Assembly: GCA_013365365.1 (NCBI GenBank)
Contig: JABVXU010000175.1
Span: forward strand, 41,488-105,487
DNA from: Cruorifilaria tuberocauda
Taxonomy: Eukaryota; Nematoda; Chromadorea; Rhabditida; Onchocercidae
Length of the DNA stretch: 64,000 nucleotides
Reading direction: 5' to 3'
Shown here: positions 39,091-52,600 of the stretch, one piece after another
How positions within the stretch are numbered: the first letter of the stretch is position 1
How the letters are laid out: every line of letters starts with the position of its first letter
The notes under the pieces: model-generated
The model's database searches: none
Seen by the model: the letters and a program-made list of their open reading frames with translations, nothing else
What the model was told of the DNA's origin: nothing
Program-made: the position numbers and the translations under genes

Positions 39091-42000
39091 AGCTCATATT
39101 TAAACAATGCTATAAATAAGACTTCTGGATGGTTGGCTGACAACCATTGCCTTGGATCTATTAAATTTGTAGATATCCTATGGTGAACGTTTGGAATTAA
39201 TCAATCAAATATTTCATTAAAATATTTTTATCTTATAATTGGTCGCTTTTATGGGTGAAGTTTTTCCTTAAGATCACTCTAATTGCACAACAAAGAAAGT
39301 TTTTATTAGCATAAAACAAAAGATTATTATTTCAGTTTATTTTATTTATGTCTTTGTTACGAATTTCATTTCATCTTTTTATTTTATACTTCTGCGCATC
39401 TTTTATTTGCACTGTTCGGGAATTGATATGATTTATAGACAAAATCTGGGGTGAAAATAAAAAGCCAACTGTTCAAGCTAATTTGAATTGATAGAAACTG
39501 TAATTATTGCATATTTATTTGGCAAGTTTATTTCATAATATAATAATATAATAGATTTAAGATAAGTGATTTAAAATTAAGAAAAGAAGAAACAGTTAAG
39601 ATGCAACGATTCAAACTCGTTCGTGGCGTGGGGTACGGTACTGGTATGACGTAAAATGCAATATTTACGGTGTGTAGTACGATAATGGTACGATATAAAG
39701 TGCAGTATTCATGGTAGGGATACCAGTAGAAATAGAAGTAATAGTTTGTGTCAATTTATTTTTGGAATAACTTTTAGAACTAGTTTCTGAACTTGCTTTC
39801 TTGAGATTATTGCAGTATCTAACATACGTGTTAGTTGTCTCCTTTTTCTTCGTTTCATAGACTTATCGTTCTGGAAATAATACTCGGAAATAATTAAACT
39901 TTTTCCATCTCTAGTATCCGTAAGAACTGGACGAGTTAATTCGAAATTAACTTACGCAGACCATTTTTGCAATAGAAAAATTAAATTTAACAAGACTTAT
40001 CGCACTGAATTTGAAAAAAGTATTACTCATTTAAAATAATTTTTTGCTGACTTTCTAGAGGAAATTTTGCCCATTTTTAAGTAAAAATTATTTACAAAGC
40101 ATTAAAATATTTACAATTAACGCTTATTGTGTGATCAATATCTAAAATTTTTCCTGTGTTTACTATCTTTGTATGCTTTAATTTTCAATTTTTATAATAG
40201 AATTCTGAAAACTCGAATTATACCGAAAGTATGGTTAACTTTCGAAACCATACTTTTATCAATTCACCAATTAAAAATAGTTTAGAAAGAACGAGCATTA
40301 TTTCATTGGGTTGAAAGCAAATAGATGATAATTAATTTAATATAATTACTAATTAGGCATATTTACATTAACTAAATTAGTAAAATTTTATAATCATTTC
40401 CATTTAAATCGTATTTATAATATTTGTGTGACGTATTCAATTCCTATTTCCTAAAAATTTTTGCAATTATGACAAATTAAAATTTTTTGCTATGAACTAT
40501 TTCTAGTAAACGTCATTAGATATTGCTGCTTAAATGAATTGGAAGAATCATTTCTAAATCATTACAAACAAGCGTAATGATTGGCGAGAGTCAGATAGAT
40601 CACTCTTAACAAAAATTTCTAAAGTTATGTTTAAAGATCTGCGAACCAAAACATCAACTACTAAAAAAGCAACAAGTCTGAAATCCTTGGGAGTTTTTGA
40701 TAGCAAGGCCTATTATGACGTGAAAATTTCTCATGAGCATATATTGAATAAAATAAAACTTTCTAGATTCTAGATTCATTAGCATTGAAATATAAATAAG
40801 ATTTTTGCTAGTGGAAGATAGTAAATTCCGTAAAGGATATTATAACATAATATATTTCGGAAATTATAACATGATAAATACCGCAAGAACTTAAAAATAT
40901 TTCATGCTTGCTGTCAGCCATGCTATTATACGGATTCGCTAACATCAACTTTACTTAAATGCAATCCATCGTGTAGCAATAATTCGCATCGTTACGTAAG
41001 CTGTTCATAATGGCTTTTATTATTAACTTAAATGATGGGCTATAGGGATGATTTACTTTGGAAGTGTTAGTTTACTACTCTGCTTGTTGAAGGAAGTGTG
41101 AACTTGTAATTTAGATTTTTCTTCATTCATAAAATCTAAAAAATAAGCGAACATAATAATTATATGATTTGCTAGCTTTTTTGTTCATAGAATGTATTTT
41201 GTATGATAAAAAACGTGGGCAAATGATTAATGAAATTAGCTGATAAATGTAAGATTATTGTAACGAACAGGGCATATTATACAACTTTACAATCAGCTTG
41301 CTATAATTCATAAGCAGGTCTAATTACTTCCTTTTCTGTTTCTTGATTGTCCAATAAATTGTAAAAAATTTATATTTGCAAGTTTTCAATTCTTTTGCTA
41401 CGAAGTATTTGATCCATGAAATTTTATCTTCTACGTATTTTAAGATAGAATGTGTACTGCTGAATAGACGAAAGGTAAATCTACATACGCATACCACCTA
41501 CAATATCTATATTTTTTTATTGCTATCATTATTATTGTTATTATTATTCTTCATAATCGATTTCTTATATCATGAAAAATGGTTTTTTAACATCTAATAT
41601 ATTTTCTCTTCGGGAAATTGTAAAATATCCGTGAAATCTATTCAGCAGTCATTACTGATACATCAATCATTAACATATTTGACTGGAAATGATCAGCAGT
41701 AATAAATTGATAAATTAAAAAGTTTTTAGTGCATTTTCAGATGTGTGGTATCATGAATAAAATTCAAAGGTCGGAGTGTTAAGAAATTAATGACAGATTA
41801 TCAATGCATGTAATTGATTAATGCAAAGTATTTCACGAAACTAGAAGAAGAAATAAAAAAATTAAAATTAAAGAATATTTAAGAAAAAATGTTCGCAGAA
41901 TTAGTGAAAGATATCAACATTTCAACATCAGCAAAAAAAAAATTACGATTTACCACAATTGAAACAAAAATAATTTGCTCAATAAGACCGGTTTTATCAA

Positions 42001-42618
42001 ATTTAATAAAAAATTAAAAAAAAAGAACTTTCCAGTCGTTGCTTAATTACAATTTAAATATTGAAGGATTATTTTCTTAAATCATTGTTTTGGGAAGGAA
42101 ATCTCATTGAAGGATTTGGATACCACGAGATACTGTGGATTTATTCTTTTTACAATTTTCATTACAGTTACCGACTTAATGGCTCACGGAAAATGTATTA
42201 GATGCTCCGAAACTAAAGCGTATTATTTCTTTATCCATTTTATTTATTCCAAAAAATTGTGATTTTAAGGAATTTACTTTTGCGGAAACAAACACTAAAA
42301 ATGGTAATTTAAATAGCCTAATGTAGTTAATCTTCACTGCACAAAGAAATAAGTCCGACAAGCTATTCGTTTTAGAACTGATATGAGGTAAATATCCTGG
42401 GCTGTAAAAATGAATATTTCATGAATGATGAATTAAAATAGGAATATATTTTGCCAAAAACATTCAACACTTTTAAAAGTCATAATTTGAAGTTATTAAG
42501 AAAAAACCGAATTACTTAAAAATTTCACATATTATTTTCAACGAATATTTAAAAGTTATCATTTAGATATCAAAATCGAGTGAAGAGATTATGGAATCCA
42601 TTTCTCTTTCCATTTTAG
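39091..42618. other. intergenic, no gene seen
   Basis: AT-rich. It contains a two-copy imperfect tandem duplication (39633-39717). The remaining frames are low-complexity or lack splice support. Confidence 0.45.
39633..39717. repeat. two-copy imperfect tandem duplication, 44-bp period
   Basis: Unit 1 starts GTACGGTACTGGTATGACGT (39633) and unit 2 starts GTACGATAATGGTACGATAT (39677). They align without gaps over about 40 bp with roughly nine differences, nearly all transitions. Confidence 0.6.
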
Positions 42619-42650
42619 TTTCGTCAATCTGATACCGTCAAAAATGACAG

Positions 42651-42869
42651 GCCTACAAATCCATTTCTCAACCTCTTTATCCACTCATTACAACTCCTCA
42701 ACATGATAATCACGATAGTCCATTTGAAGATCGGCTCTTTAATCTATTTCATCCCTTTAATTCATCTCGAGATACCAATTTCAATCTATTTGGATTTGGT
42801 AAATTTGATCCATTCGAAGTTTTTAGCAACAATCCATTCAGATTTGAGTCGCTAGGTAGTTCAGGATAA
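42651..42869 (+). CDS. candidate last exon, Phe/Asn/Pro-rich, possibly frameshifted
   Basis: After GACAG (ending 42650) an open frame of 72 codons runs to TAA. It has a repeated NPF/DPF theme: PFEDRLFNLFHPF, NFNLFGFGKFDPFEVF and NNPFRF. A stronger acceptor (CCATTTTAG, ending 42618) opens a different frame containing DRPTNPFLNLF, which shares the same theme but differs by one reading frame. That pattern fits a one-base loss in a decaying gene, or alternative acceptors. No upstream exon or family was found. Confidence 0.36.
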   Translation, partial: AYKSISQPLYPLITTPQHDNHDSPFEDRLFNLFHPFNSSRDTNFNLFGFGKFDPFEVFSNNPFRFESLGSSG

Positions 42870-43627
42870 AATTTTTGCAAAAAGTTGATTGGTGTTGATA
42901 CTGTTCTTATCTTTTGTTAGAATTGATATCAACAGCATTTATCAAGTAATTTATTTTTCATCTCTGCGTGATAAGTGCCATCTAATGATATATTTTACAG
43001 TAGATATGATGTATAAAAGATGGGAAGTAACTCATTTTATTATTATCAGCTTATCATTATCACCATAATTTTATTTTTTCTTCTGAACATTGAAAGAATT
43101 TTGCATTCAAATGCTTTTATTTGTAAATTTTGTCGCCTATTGAAGATTGAGAGGTTCTGTTAATTGAATTACTGTATCCTTCTGAATGAATCTCTATTTT
43201 TAGTAAAATCTTTCAGCCATCTTTTTTTGGAATATTTTATTCATTTTGATTATTGTTTATAGTAAAAAAATCATTGTTAAATCTGATAAATCAAATCAAT
43301 AAAATATTAAAAACTATACTGTTGAATTTGTGCAATTATTTGTTAGAAAAAAAGGAAAAAAGAATAATGCACTATGAAATTAGCTTTAATATACATTCTT
43401 TTATATCCTTTATGATAATAGATATCAATTAAAATTTTTTATACTACTTCCAATGTTTCTTTTTGCTGGAAAAAATTAATTTATCACATAATTCTATCTC
43501 CTTTGTCATTGTTGTATATATGTATGAATATTATTAAGCGATTAGTCTTAAAATCAAATATTTGTGTAATGGATGATCTAAGGACAATAACAAAGAAATA
43601 AATTATTTTTTGCAAACTAATAAACGT
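42870..43627. other. intergenic between candidate exon and SLC6 gene
   Basis: AT-rich, probably containing the SLC6 3' UTR on minus. Nothing else was recognised. Confidence 0.45.
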
Positions 43628-46600
43628 TTAAATGATCGCACGTGCTGCTCGTTCTTCGTACAGTGCTTGTTGCCGATTGCTACCTAATTCTGGTGCCCAA
43701 CGATGATCAGCGATAAATAAGGATTTTATAGTTTTTCCGGTCCGGTAAGCCTTTAAAATATGACTCAACATGACGATAACGATAATACTCAATGGAAGAA
43801 GTGTTATCAACGTTAAGGTTATAGCACCACTGAAAATGTGAAGAATAATGAGGCACAAAAGTGAGATGATAATAGAAAATTGAAATTTAGAACTTTTTTG
43901 AAATATCAAAAGCATGTTTCTTTATTTAATTAATAGGAATTTAATAAGCATAAATAAAGAAAAATATTTGTCGTTCTATTATTTGTAGAAGACGAATAAA
44001 AAGATCGAGAGCTTCAGAATTATGCTTTGCTTATAACCGTGATGTGTCATGCTTGCTTATGATGATGTGAAAAGTACGATACATGTTGGAAAGTAATGTT
44101 TGGAAAAGTAAAATTCATTTTTTTGCTTCAGTGATTTTCTTAAGTCCACCGAACAATGTATAGAAATTTATTTTGCACATTACATCTCTATCATAAGAAG
44201 CATTTTAAACTAATATGATAAATTTTTAATTAAAATCCACACAATTTGTACATTAAAGCAAAGAAATTTACAGCACTCAAACAAATCTAATTGAAATATT
44301 CAATTTTAATATAAACCTGTATAATCTACCACTGATAATGATAAATGAAGCAAGTCCAACTGAAATCTGAAAGAAATGCCAAATCAAATAAATGGTTATT
44401 TAATAGTTCATGGATAGATTAAGTAAAAGATTTTTTAATTACCATCCCCACTGGGAATTTTTGAAATTTTTAAAAAGTAACAAAATCTTACTAAACAAAA
44501 TGCTGGCGTAATAATATACCAGCAAATTGTCCAATACCAATTCACCGGATATCCCAAATATCTACAATTAATTTTTACTTTCACTTTTTCATAAGAAATA
44601 TATAATGATGATCAGATAAATGTACTACTATATGACAGCATACCTATAATAATTCGTGAATTTTTAAAAATGAAAACCGTAAGTTGAAAAATGTAATGAC
44701 CTCCAAAGGTTGCTCGGTGGTTCCCCAAGCATTGTATGTAAATTGACAATCAATCGTTTTAGATGATGAATGTGAATGCCGATCAATAACTCGAGAAATG
44801 CGAGAATTGGTAGAAGAAAGGAAAAGTAGAAATAGCGAACTGTTATATCGTTAAAAGCCTGAAAAATAGGCTTGTTGATTGGAATTATCATTGAGAAAGA
44901 ATTTAACAAGTGAAATCATCATTTTCATTCTAAGTAAATTACTTGTGTTTTTCGCATAAATAGAACTATTAACGTTAATCATTCTAAGTAGAAAAGAAAC
45001 TTTTTAAGGATATCATTTCTGTTTTAAAAAAATCTTTCAAAGTCTTAGATTTTTGGTTTTAAAAAATAATTATTTGTACAACAGAATTCTATATAACTTA
45101 GCAAATAGCTGATATGGATATTAAAATTATGATTTATAACAAATTTTACCACATAAGTAACGAATTGAAATTAATTACGAAATGGAGAGATTGATTGAAT
45201 TTTTGCATTAAAAATATTACTTAACTATGTCGTAATTAGTGGAAAAAATACTTAAACTTACCAATCGACTGTATATGTAAGTGCTTAAATACATGAATAA
45301 GAAATAAATGCAAATGATGATATTACGGGACGTTGTTTGCTCAAGAAATCTGAGCCGTACGAAAGCTTGGTTTACAGCTATAATAATCATCTCAATTATC
45401 ATTATCTGAAATATTTTATCATTTTTATCATTATAAACATAATTTGTCATTTCTCACCTTATTAATTCACTCTTATGTTAGGGACTGAGAATAATTGATT
45501 TTATCCAGCTATGACTCGATGCAAAGTTTCAATTATTTCTATTCCATTAATCTTTATATTGATTTTATTTTAGATCAAATAGGCTACGTTACATTTTTTA
45601 ATATGTTCAAATTTTTTTAAACAAAATATTTTACGTCAGTTCATATTGTCTGCTTGCAATATTTATACTCATTAGCTTCTCCTAGACTTTAATTGAAAGT
45701 TTTACTTGTGCACCGATTGTGGTTAGAAAGAGTGCAAAAAACGTAAAAGAGAGTATAATTGTGCCAAATAAATTTTTAGCGAAAAGTATGGACAGAACAA
45801 TGAAGTATATATTTTCACCATGCTTCCAAAGCATCGCTACTAAATTAATATAGTATTTTGAATATGGTTCAGATAGTTATTTTTTTCAGATAATAGTTTT
45901 GTTATATGCTTGCTGTTAGCATTGAAAATATTGTAATAAACGAAAATTCGAATAGTTTTGTACTTTGGACTTTTTGTAGCTATTTCAAGTTACAAGTAAT
46001 AATTATAGTAGTCTGAATTATTTCTTGACTAAAATAATTGCTCTGTTAAATAAAAAGAAAAATAAATGCAGAAAATTACAGTAAATTATTGTGCTTCAAT
46101 AGAAATATCCTATTTGTATTGAAATTTATTTGCTTTCATCATATATCGTCCTATCGTTTTTAAATCAAATCAATCAATTCTCCATCTACTTTTATTTGAA
46201 AAACAAATATTAAAATTTTTTAAATCAAACAGTTAGAAAGAAAAGGAAAAAGGATATTTAAACAATATGAAAAATTAATTATCTAGATATATACTTACAG
46301 CCTTTTCCAACACTCATCGGAAACATCAATTCCACAGCTGCACCACTTACAGAAAATACAAAAAAACAGCCGAATAAATTAATTACCATTATATAAATAA
46401 TAACCAGAAAAGTATCACTGCAATTGATATATGTATAAGTTCTTCTTTTCAAAACAAGTTTTCAACTTTTTTCTTATAACTAGTAAGTTAATTATACTAT
46501 TCTGTTGCCAGATTATTGATAATAATTTAATGCATTAGTTAAACGAAAATTATTTCATCAGTGATAAACATTGAGGAAAAATTGTACCGCATGAAGTTAT

Positions 46601-49600
46601 TTCGGAAATCCTTCATTGCTGCTAATGTTATGTAGGTACCATCCAATAAGTTTGTTGCTATCATAGCCTTAAAAATAAAAAAAAGGGCATATTTAAATAT
46701 TGTTGCAGTATAAAAGAAGAAATATATCATTTGACAATCGCTCTTATTATAATACCAATCTCTGATCTTGGTAAACTCATCTACACTTTTTCATAATTTC
46801 ATAATTTTTATCGCTATACAATAAGTATATGAAGCTAATGAGCCGTGTCCTTAACTATCATTATCAATCATTCTGGATCTTTACTCCCACAATCTCACTT
46901 CAAGCCGTATAAACAGTGGACAGCTTGAGGAGCGAGGATCACTCACTTCGAAACTAACTTCTTACAGTCAAAGCCATGGAGCGAGTATTACGACAGCCAG
47001 AAGCCCTATAAGTAAATCTAGAGATTCTAATATTGAGACGAAATTACCGAATTGGATAATAGACGAGTATATTGACAGAAGGAAGAGCAGGAAGTATAGT
47101 CGGTTAATAAACTCCGGCTATTCTTAAGGAAGTTAATGGATAGAAGCCAAGAAGTGATTCGAAACCAAGCTTCTAACAGCGAGGAGATGAAGAGCTCTTA
47201 CGGAAATAAAATATATAAGACCCGAACAATTGCCGAGGAGAAACGTCTGCCCTGGTTGCAATCGAGCAACCTAACTCAAGTGGTCAAAGGGCTACCACAA
47301 ATTCAAAAAATGTTACAAAATATAAACCAGGGGAACCTTGTGCCTTTTGTAACAACAGCATTTGGATACTGATTGCCAAATGTATTCCAGCTTCACATGA
47401 AGGATGGAACGTTTGAAGGTGTGTCAATTCATGTGTCAATTGTCTCCAATTAGGATGGATATGCTAAAGATTGCAATATCGGAAACAGAAATGTTTTCAT
47501 TGGATGATCCACATAATAGTGCATTATGTCCTATCAAATAAAGGATAGCATACAAAATGCTGAATCAACAAATCAAACCCCAAATCCATTAACTTCGATG
47601 AATTCAGTAGTAAAGAGTATGAACCAGAATAAAATAACCATTACTCATGTGTAAGGAAATCATACTGATAACCAAACGAGATGAAAGTTCAGGAAAGAGC
47701 TCTACCATTATTTGAAAAGGATTCACAATTATCATTCATCCGATTATCACTCCAAGATTCAGCAAACCGACTTAAACCTCGAACGGTAGAAGAATTATGA
47801 ATTGTTTTATTTGGCAATATGTCATCAACACCGTGTAACATAACCAAGCTTGAAGTAGCAGCAAGAATAGGATAGGAGATCATCAAGCTTGATGTTCATA
47901 CGGTTGATTATTTGATGAACAAGTTACAAATCGCTAACTTAAATAATCACGATTTATGTAGATGGGATCAATTAGATGGTCTAGAAAATTATTGGGAACA
48001 GCCTGAGGACCGATCACTTCTCTAAGTTTATCATGCTAAGAAAAACTCAAAATTTAAAATACGGATTTTCCTTAATCCATACCAAATTTGGACCTATGCT
48101 AGCAGGAAGTGGTTACATGGATGAGATCCCAAGTGTTGGATTGCATTCAAAGCCAAATCAACTGCACAGCTAGTTTAACCAATCAGAAACAGAAACAGGC
48201 CATTTCTGGAAAGTATAATTAATAGGTATCCAGGAGCAACGTAGCACAAGATAATGAAGAGGTGTTAGAACTTTTCCAAGGAGCATACCCCAACAAAATG
48301 GTAGATATTAAGTTTTCTGGCCATGAAGAGAAGCCAAGTTCAAGTTGGAAAGCAATTAAGGGTTATGTTTCAATTAAGGACCGTTTAAACACGCTATTCA
48401 TAAGATTACAGCCCGATGGATAATTGCTTCACCAGTACGACAAGAACCATACGAGTTCAATTGCATTCTGGGATAATTGAAGAAGTCAACATGGACATGG
48501 AAAAGGTATGATTCATTATTACTGCACCACGAAGTTATAGCTCTACACAAACTTATAACAAAACTCCGCTTCTGCACAGTTTAAAGGTACAAAAGTTTGA
48601 ATGAAGTTCTCTATGGCGGACCCATTATGCTTCCAGATTTAGTAGGAATACTATTAAGCTTCAGAATGATGAAGGTTATAATTATTGCCAATGTGGAAAA
48701 GGCATTTTACAACTCGAACTCCATCCATCCACTCAACCACATTTCTCTGGTTGGGGGATATTCATACTGCCGTACCGAAGGAAATCTAAACCAGTATTAT
48801 TTCAAAAGAGTTCTCTTCGAAGTCATCGCTTTTTTCACTCTGAGACATTAAATCATCATTTAGAACTGATCAGAACCAAAACTGCATTCGAACTCGGAAA
48901 AAATCTCTACGTTGATAGTGTAATGTTATCAGCGGTAGATACGGAAGACGCTTTGCGGAAATATAACGAAATGAAATCCATTTTCGGTAAAGCGGAAATA
49001 AATATACGAGAATTCTCGTCAAATAATGAGAATTTCAATATGAAAATTCCCGAATAAGATTGTGCCGTGGGAAAAAAGAAAATCCTCGGTGTTAGTTGGA
49101 TAATGAAAAGGACATCATTCAGCTGACGCTAAAGCCATGGGTTAGAGAAAAATTAACCAAAAGTACGATCCTACAACTTTTCGCTTCTCAATATGACTAA
49201 ATGAGATTCCTTTTTCTAAATGATCTGATTTAAACTGTTCTTGCAAAATCTATGAAAAAAGAATAATATCTGGGATTAGCTGATAAGCAAATATGGAACT
49301 CTCTCATATCGGGATGGCCAACAAAGATAAAGGAACTTCCGCGATATGTAACGAATTTCCTCCGATTAAATACAAATCGATGTGTTCACAGAGCATCAAA
49401 ATTGGCATATCCTGCTGCCGTATATGTACGAAATCATGCAATTCAGGGAACAAAAATATCCCCAATATATGCTAAATCCTGAATAGCACTAATTAAAGGT
49501 ACTAAGGTATCTTGATTGGATCGGGATATGAACAGCACACTTTTTACTTTGTATTAAAACAGTTTCAGTGGAAACCAGCACTATGGTAATCCTATGGTTT

Positions 49601-52600
49601 GATTCCCAATGTGTATTAAATTGGATCCAGAACTTTTCTGAACTATTACCGAGACTTGTGCAAAATAAGATCCAAGAGATACGACAAACAAAATTTTTGT
49701 CCCGATACATTTCGAGTGAGCATAATCCTGTTGATATCGCGACAAAGGAGTTATCTACAAGAAAACTTGGAAAATAGAACCATGGTGGAAGAGGCCATCA
49801 TGGTTAAAAGTAAACGAGTCTAACTGGCCACAATGTGGATTCAATTTCCAAGAAGAAACCAACCAGAAGAAAAGACCAACGCAAAAGTCATAAGTTTTAA
49901 ATTTCTGGATGAAAGTCGTTTTAACAAATGACTGAAATTATTAAGAACGACTATCCGGATTCTTAGATTTTGTTGGGAAACTCGAAAAGTTAAATTATCT
50001 CTCAATCTAGTCCTAAGCCTTAAATTCCAATATTTCAAATTTTACTTCCATTTATTATTATATACAGTGTATGTAAAAGTCAAAGAATTCGATTTGTCAT
50101 TACCAGAACGAAGCGTATCTGAACAACAAATACAATAACAATACGGAAATAAGAAACTATCAAAGAAGGAATGAAACGATTGGAGATGTATGTAGGTAAA
50201 TTGGAATCAATGAATGAAAGCTGGCCAGATCTTATATAGAAATCGACTGCAGCGAAAAAGAAGAGAAATACGATAAAATGGCCAACAATGAAAGAAGTAT
50301 ATTATATCTTATCAATGAAAGTAAAGAAACTATTATTACCTTAACTTCTTATTACGATGAATTCGAACCTATAATTCAAAATATGTCAAACGTGCCACAA
50401 TTACCACTACCAGTATTTAGTGGAGATCCAAAATTGTAGCGTGAATTTTGGAATAGCTTCAACGCAGCTATACACAACCAAGAGATTCTTACCAACCAAA
50501 AGCTTACCTTACTTGATGTCATCCTTAAAAGGAGAAGCCCGGCAAGCCGTAAGAGGCTATTATATAGCCCCAGAAAATTACTGATTGATAAGGTGATTAA
50601 TAATACGAAAATTTGGTAATCCACTATTATAAGGAAATCATTGTATAACGACTTCCATTCGATAAAAGGAAACGATAAAGGATGGAAATTAATAATCGAA
50701 ACAGATTCTTAAGTTGATGACAAGAGGAAAAAATTAAGTGGCTACAGACAGTATCAACTGAGAAAGATCGGCTCACCAGTGAGGGTTACAAATTAGCAGG
50801 ATAGGTACTAGTCAAAAAAGCGCAAGCAGAAGGAATCTCCGAAGCTGACAGAGAGAAATAGGATCTCTATTGGGAAAACTCAGAATTAAACTCTATCCAT
50901 CTCCCAAGGCATAAGCCAGTACCAAACTGCTCATAAGACAACACGAAGACCATAAATCATGCTGGCACCGTACCGAAATGTGACGTAAATTCTGGAAGCA
51001 GAACTGAAGTTAAGCGAATCCTAAAAAATGCTTGCAAACGGTGCACTACAAACTATTCACCACATGCCGATCTTCCAGCAAATCGAGTTCATGGATCTCG
51101 AACATTAGCACTGTAGGTTTAGAATACCTGGATCTCCTATCCGTAAAAAATGATAGTGGTAGCTCTATTCACATGTTTCATAACTAAAGCAGTGTATTTA
51201 GAACTTGTAGATAATTTATCTGCTGAAAGTTTCCTACACGTATTACGAAGATTCATTGCTCGACAAAATTCTCCTGAATCCGTCCATGCAGAGGAGGAGT
51301 CTACGAATTGACTCGATCAGAAAAGTTGTGAGAAGAACTATCGGTATAAAGTTATTACGGGAAATTGTTAACGTTGACAATAGAAATCGAAGAAATATTT
51401 AATGTCAGATCATTAACCTAAGTAAACTTCGATGTCTTTTATCGTAGACCGATAGATTTCACTTCCCCCGATGCCTGTTAGCCATATCATTCCCATCAAA
51501 ATGACCAGGAAGAATTTATTCCTCATAAATTAAGTAGCTGGGAAAACTTGTTAAATGTTCAAATCTGGATAGATGAATATTTGGTTAGCCTCAGAGAGAG
51601 AACCCAACCAGAACGCCTTTCTCCAAAGAAGATAGAGATCAAGAAGATCAAGATGAGAGCGAAATAGTGATCCAGAAGAAAGGAATAAAGAGGTAAGAAA
51701 TGCCGTCATTGAAATACCACACGGAAAACTTCTTAGTAAACCAGTACAAGAAATTGAACAAGACGAACTTATTGCCCTCCGAACAAGAAGTATGACAAAA
51801 TGTCGAATACAACCAGAACTCATAAATTGGAAGAAATCTCAGGACAAAACTTCACATCAACTTAAGTTGTTGTTATACACGTCAATTTCTGCAATACGAT
51901 GCAGCAATATTACCCGAACTGTGTGCACTAAAGCTTTCCTCAAATTATCGTTATCCATGATTCCTCATAAAACAATTACTTTCACGACATCGTCGAGGAG
52001 CAAAAAAGCTTGAGGAGAGTATGCTAAAACAAATTTGACCAATAATGAAGTCCAATACTCTATAGGTAGCTAGGAATTCGAGTCAGCCTTGTGCTACTCA
52101 TAGTGGGTAATGCATAAGAAGACAGCATCATGCTATGGGACGAAAGGAAGCTACCTCAAAATGCTTATATCGGAGGATTGGAATCGTTGCGAGCAAACAT
52201 CTGAAAATCCTAACAATTGCAAACACCATTTGTCTTTAAAGGAAGAAACAGAACAGTTGTAATGAACTGCGGGTTATTCGATCCACATATCATGAACTGT
52301 AGTGACATTGTCGTTGATATGGGAATCGACTGAACTCTCTCTACTTTCCCGACAATAATGGATATTTTCTTTTGTAGAATTTATATTGATCATTTGTATT
52401 CAGATGATGGTATTATCGTTGAAGGGCAGAAAAATATTTGATCTGTTACTGCTAAGTAATCTTACTGAATCAGAGTGATATTGATAGTAGGATACTAGAA
52501 ACAAAAATATATTCCTTTAAATTAAATAATTTATTCATTTTTTTCCTTCTATTTATCCTTAAAGTCCTTAGAGAGCAAAATTTCAGATTTTACTGAAGGA

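Larger units (their letters stand above)
46850..52420 (+). mobile_element. decayed BEL/Pao LTR-type retroelement inside an SLC6 intron
   Basis: Frames with many stops and shifts match BEL/Pao Gag-Pol. In window order: gag C-terminal part from about 46930 (CAFCNN knuckle near 47345); protease-like segment about 47680-47830 with the catalytic DTG/DSG lost (reads EKDSQLSFI); reverse transcriptase about 48500-49130 with LYVDSV at 48905-48922; RNase H about 49568-49790 (WFDSQCVLNWIQ); a Pol linker to about 50040; then a gag core segment at about 50170-50650 (FSGDPK followed by a stop where Trp is usual); then a pre-integrase and integrase region about 50700-51480 (VGLEYLDLLSV, ELVDNLSAESFLHVLRR); and an integrase C-terminus about 51500-51740 (SLRERTQPE). 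No LTRs or target duplication were identified; the ends are approximate. It is less AT-rich than its surroundings and is non-functional. Confidence 0.88.
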
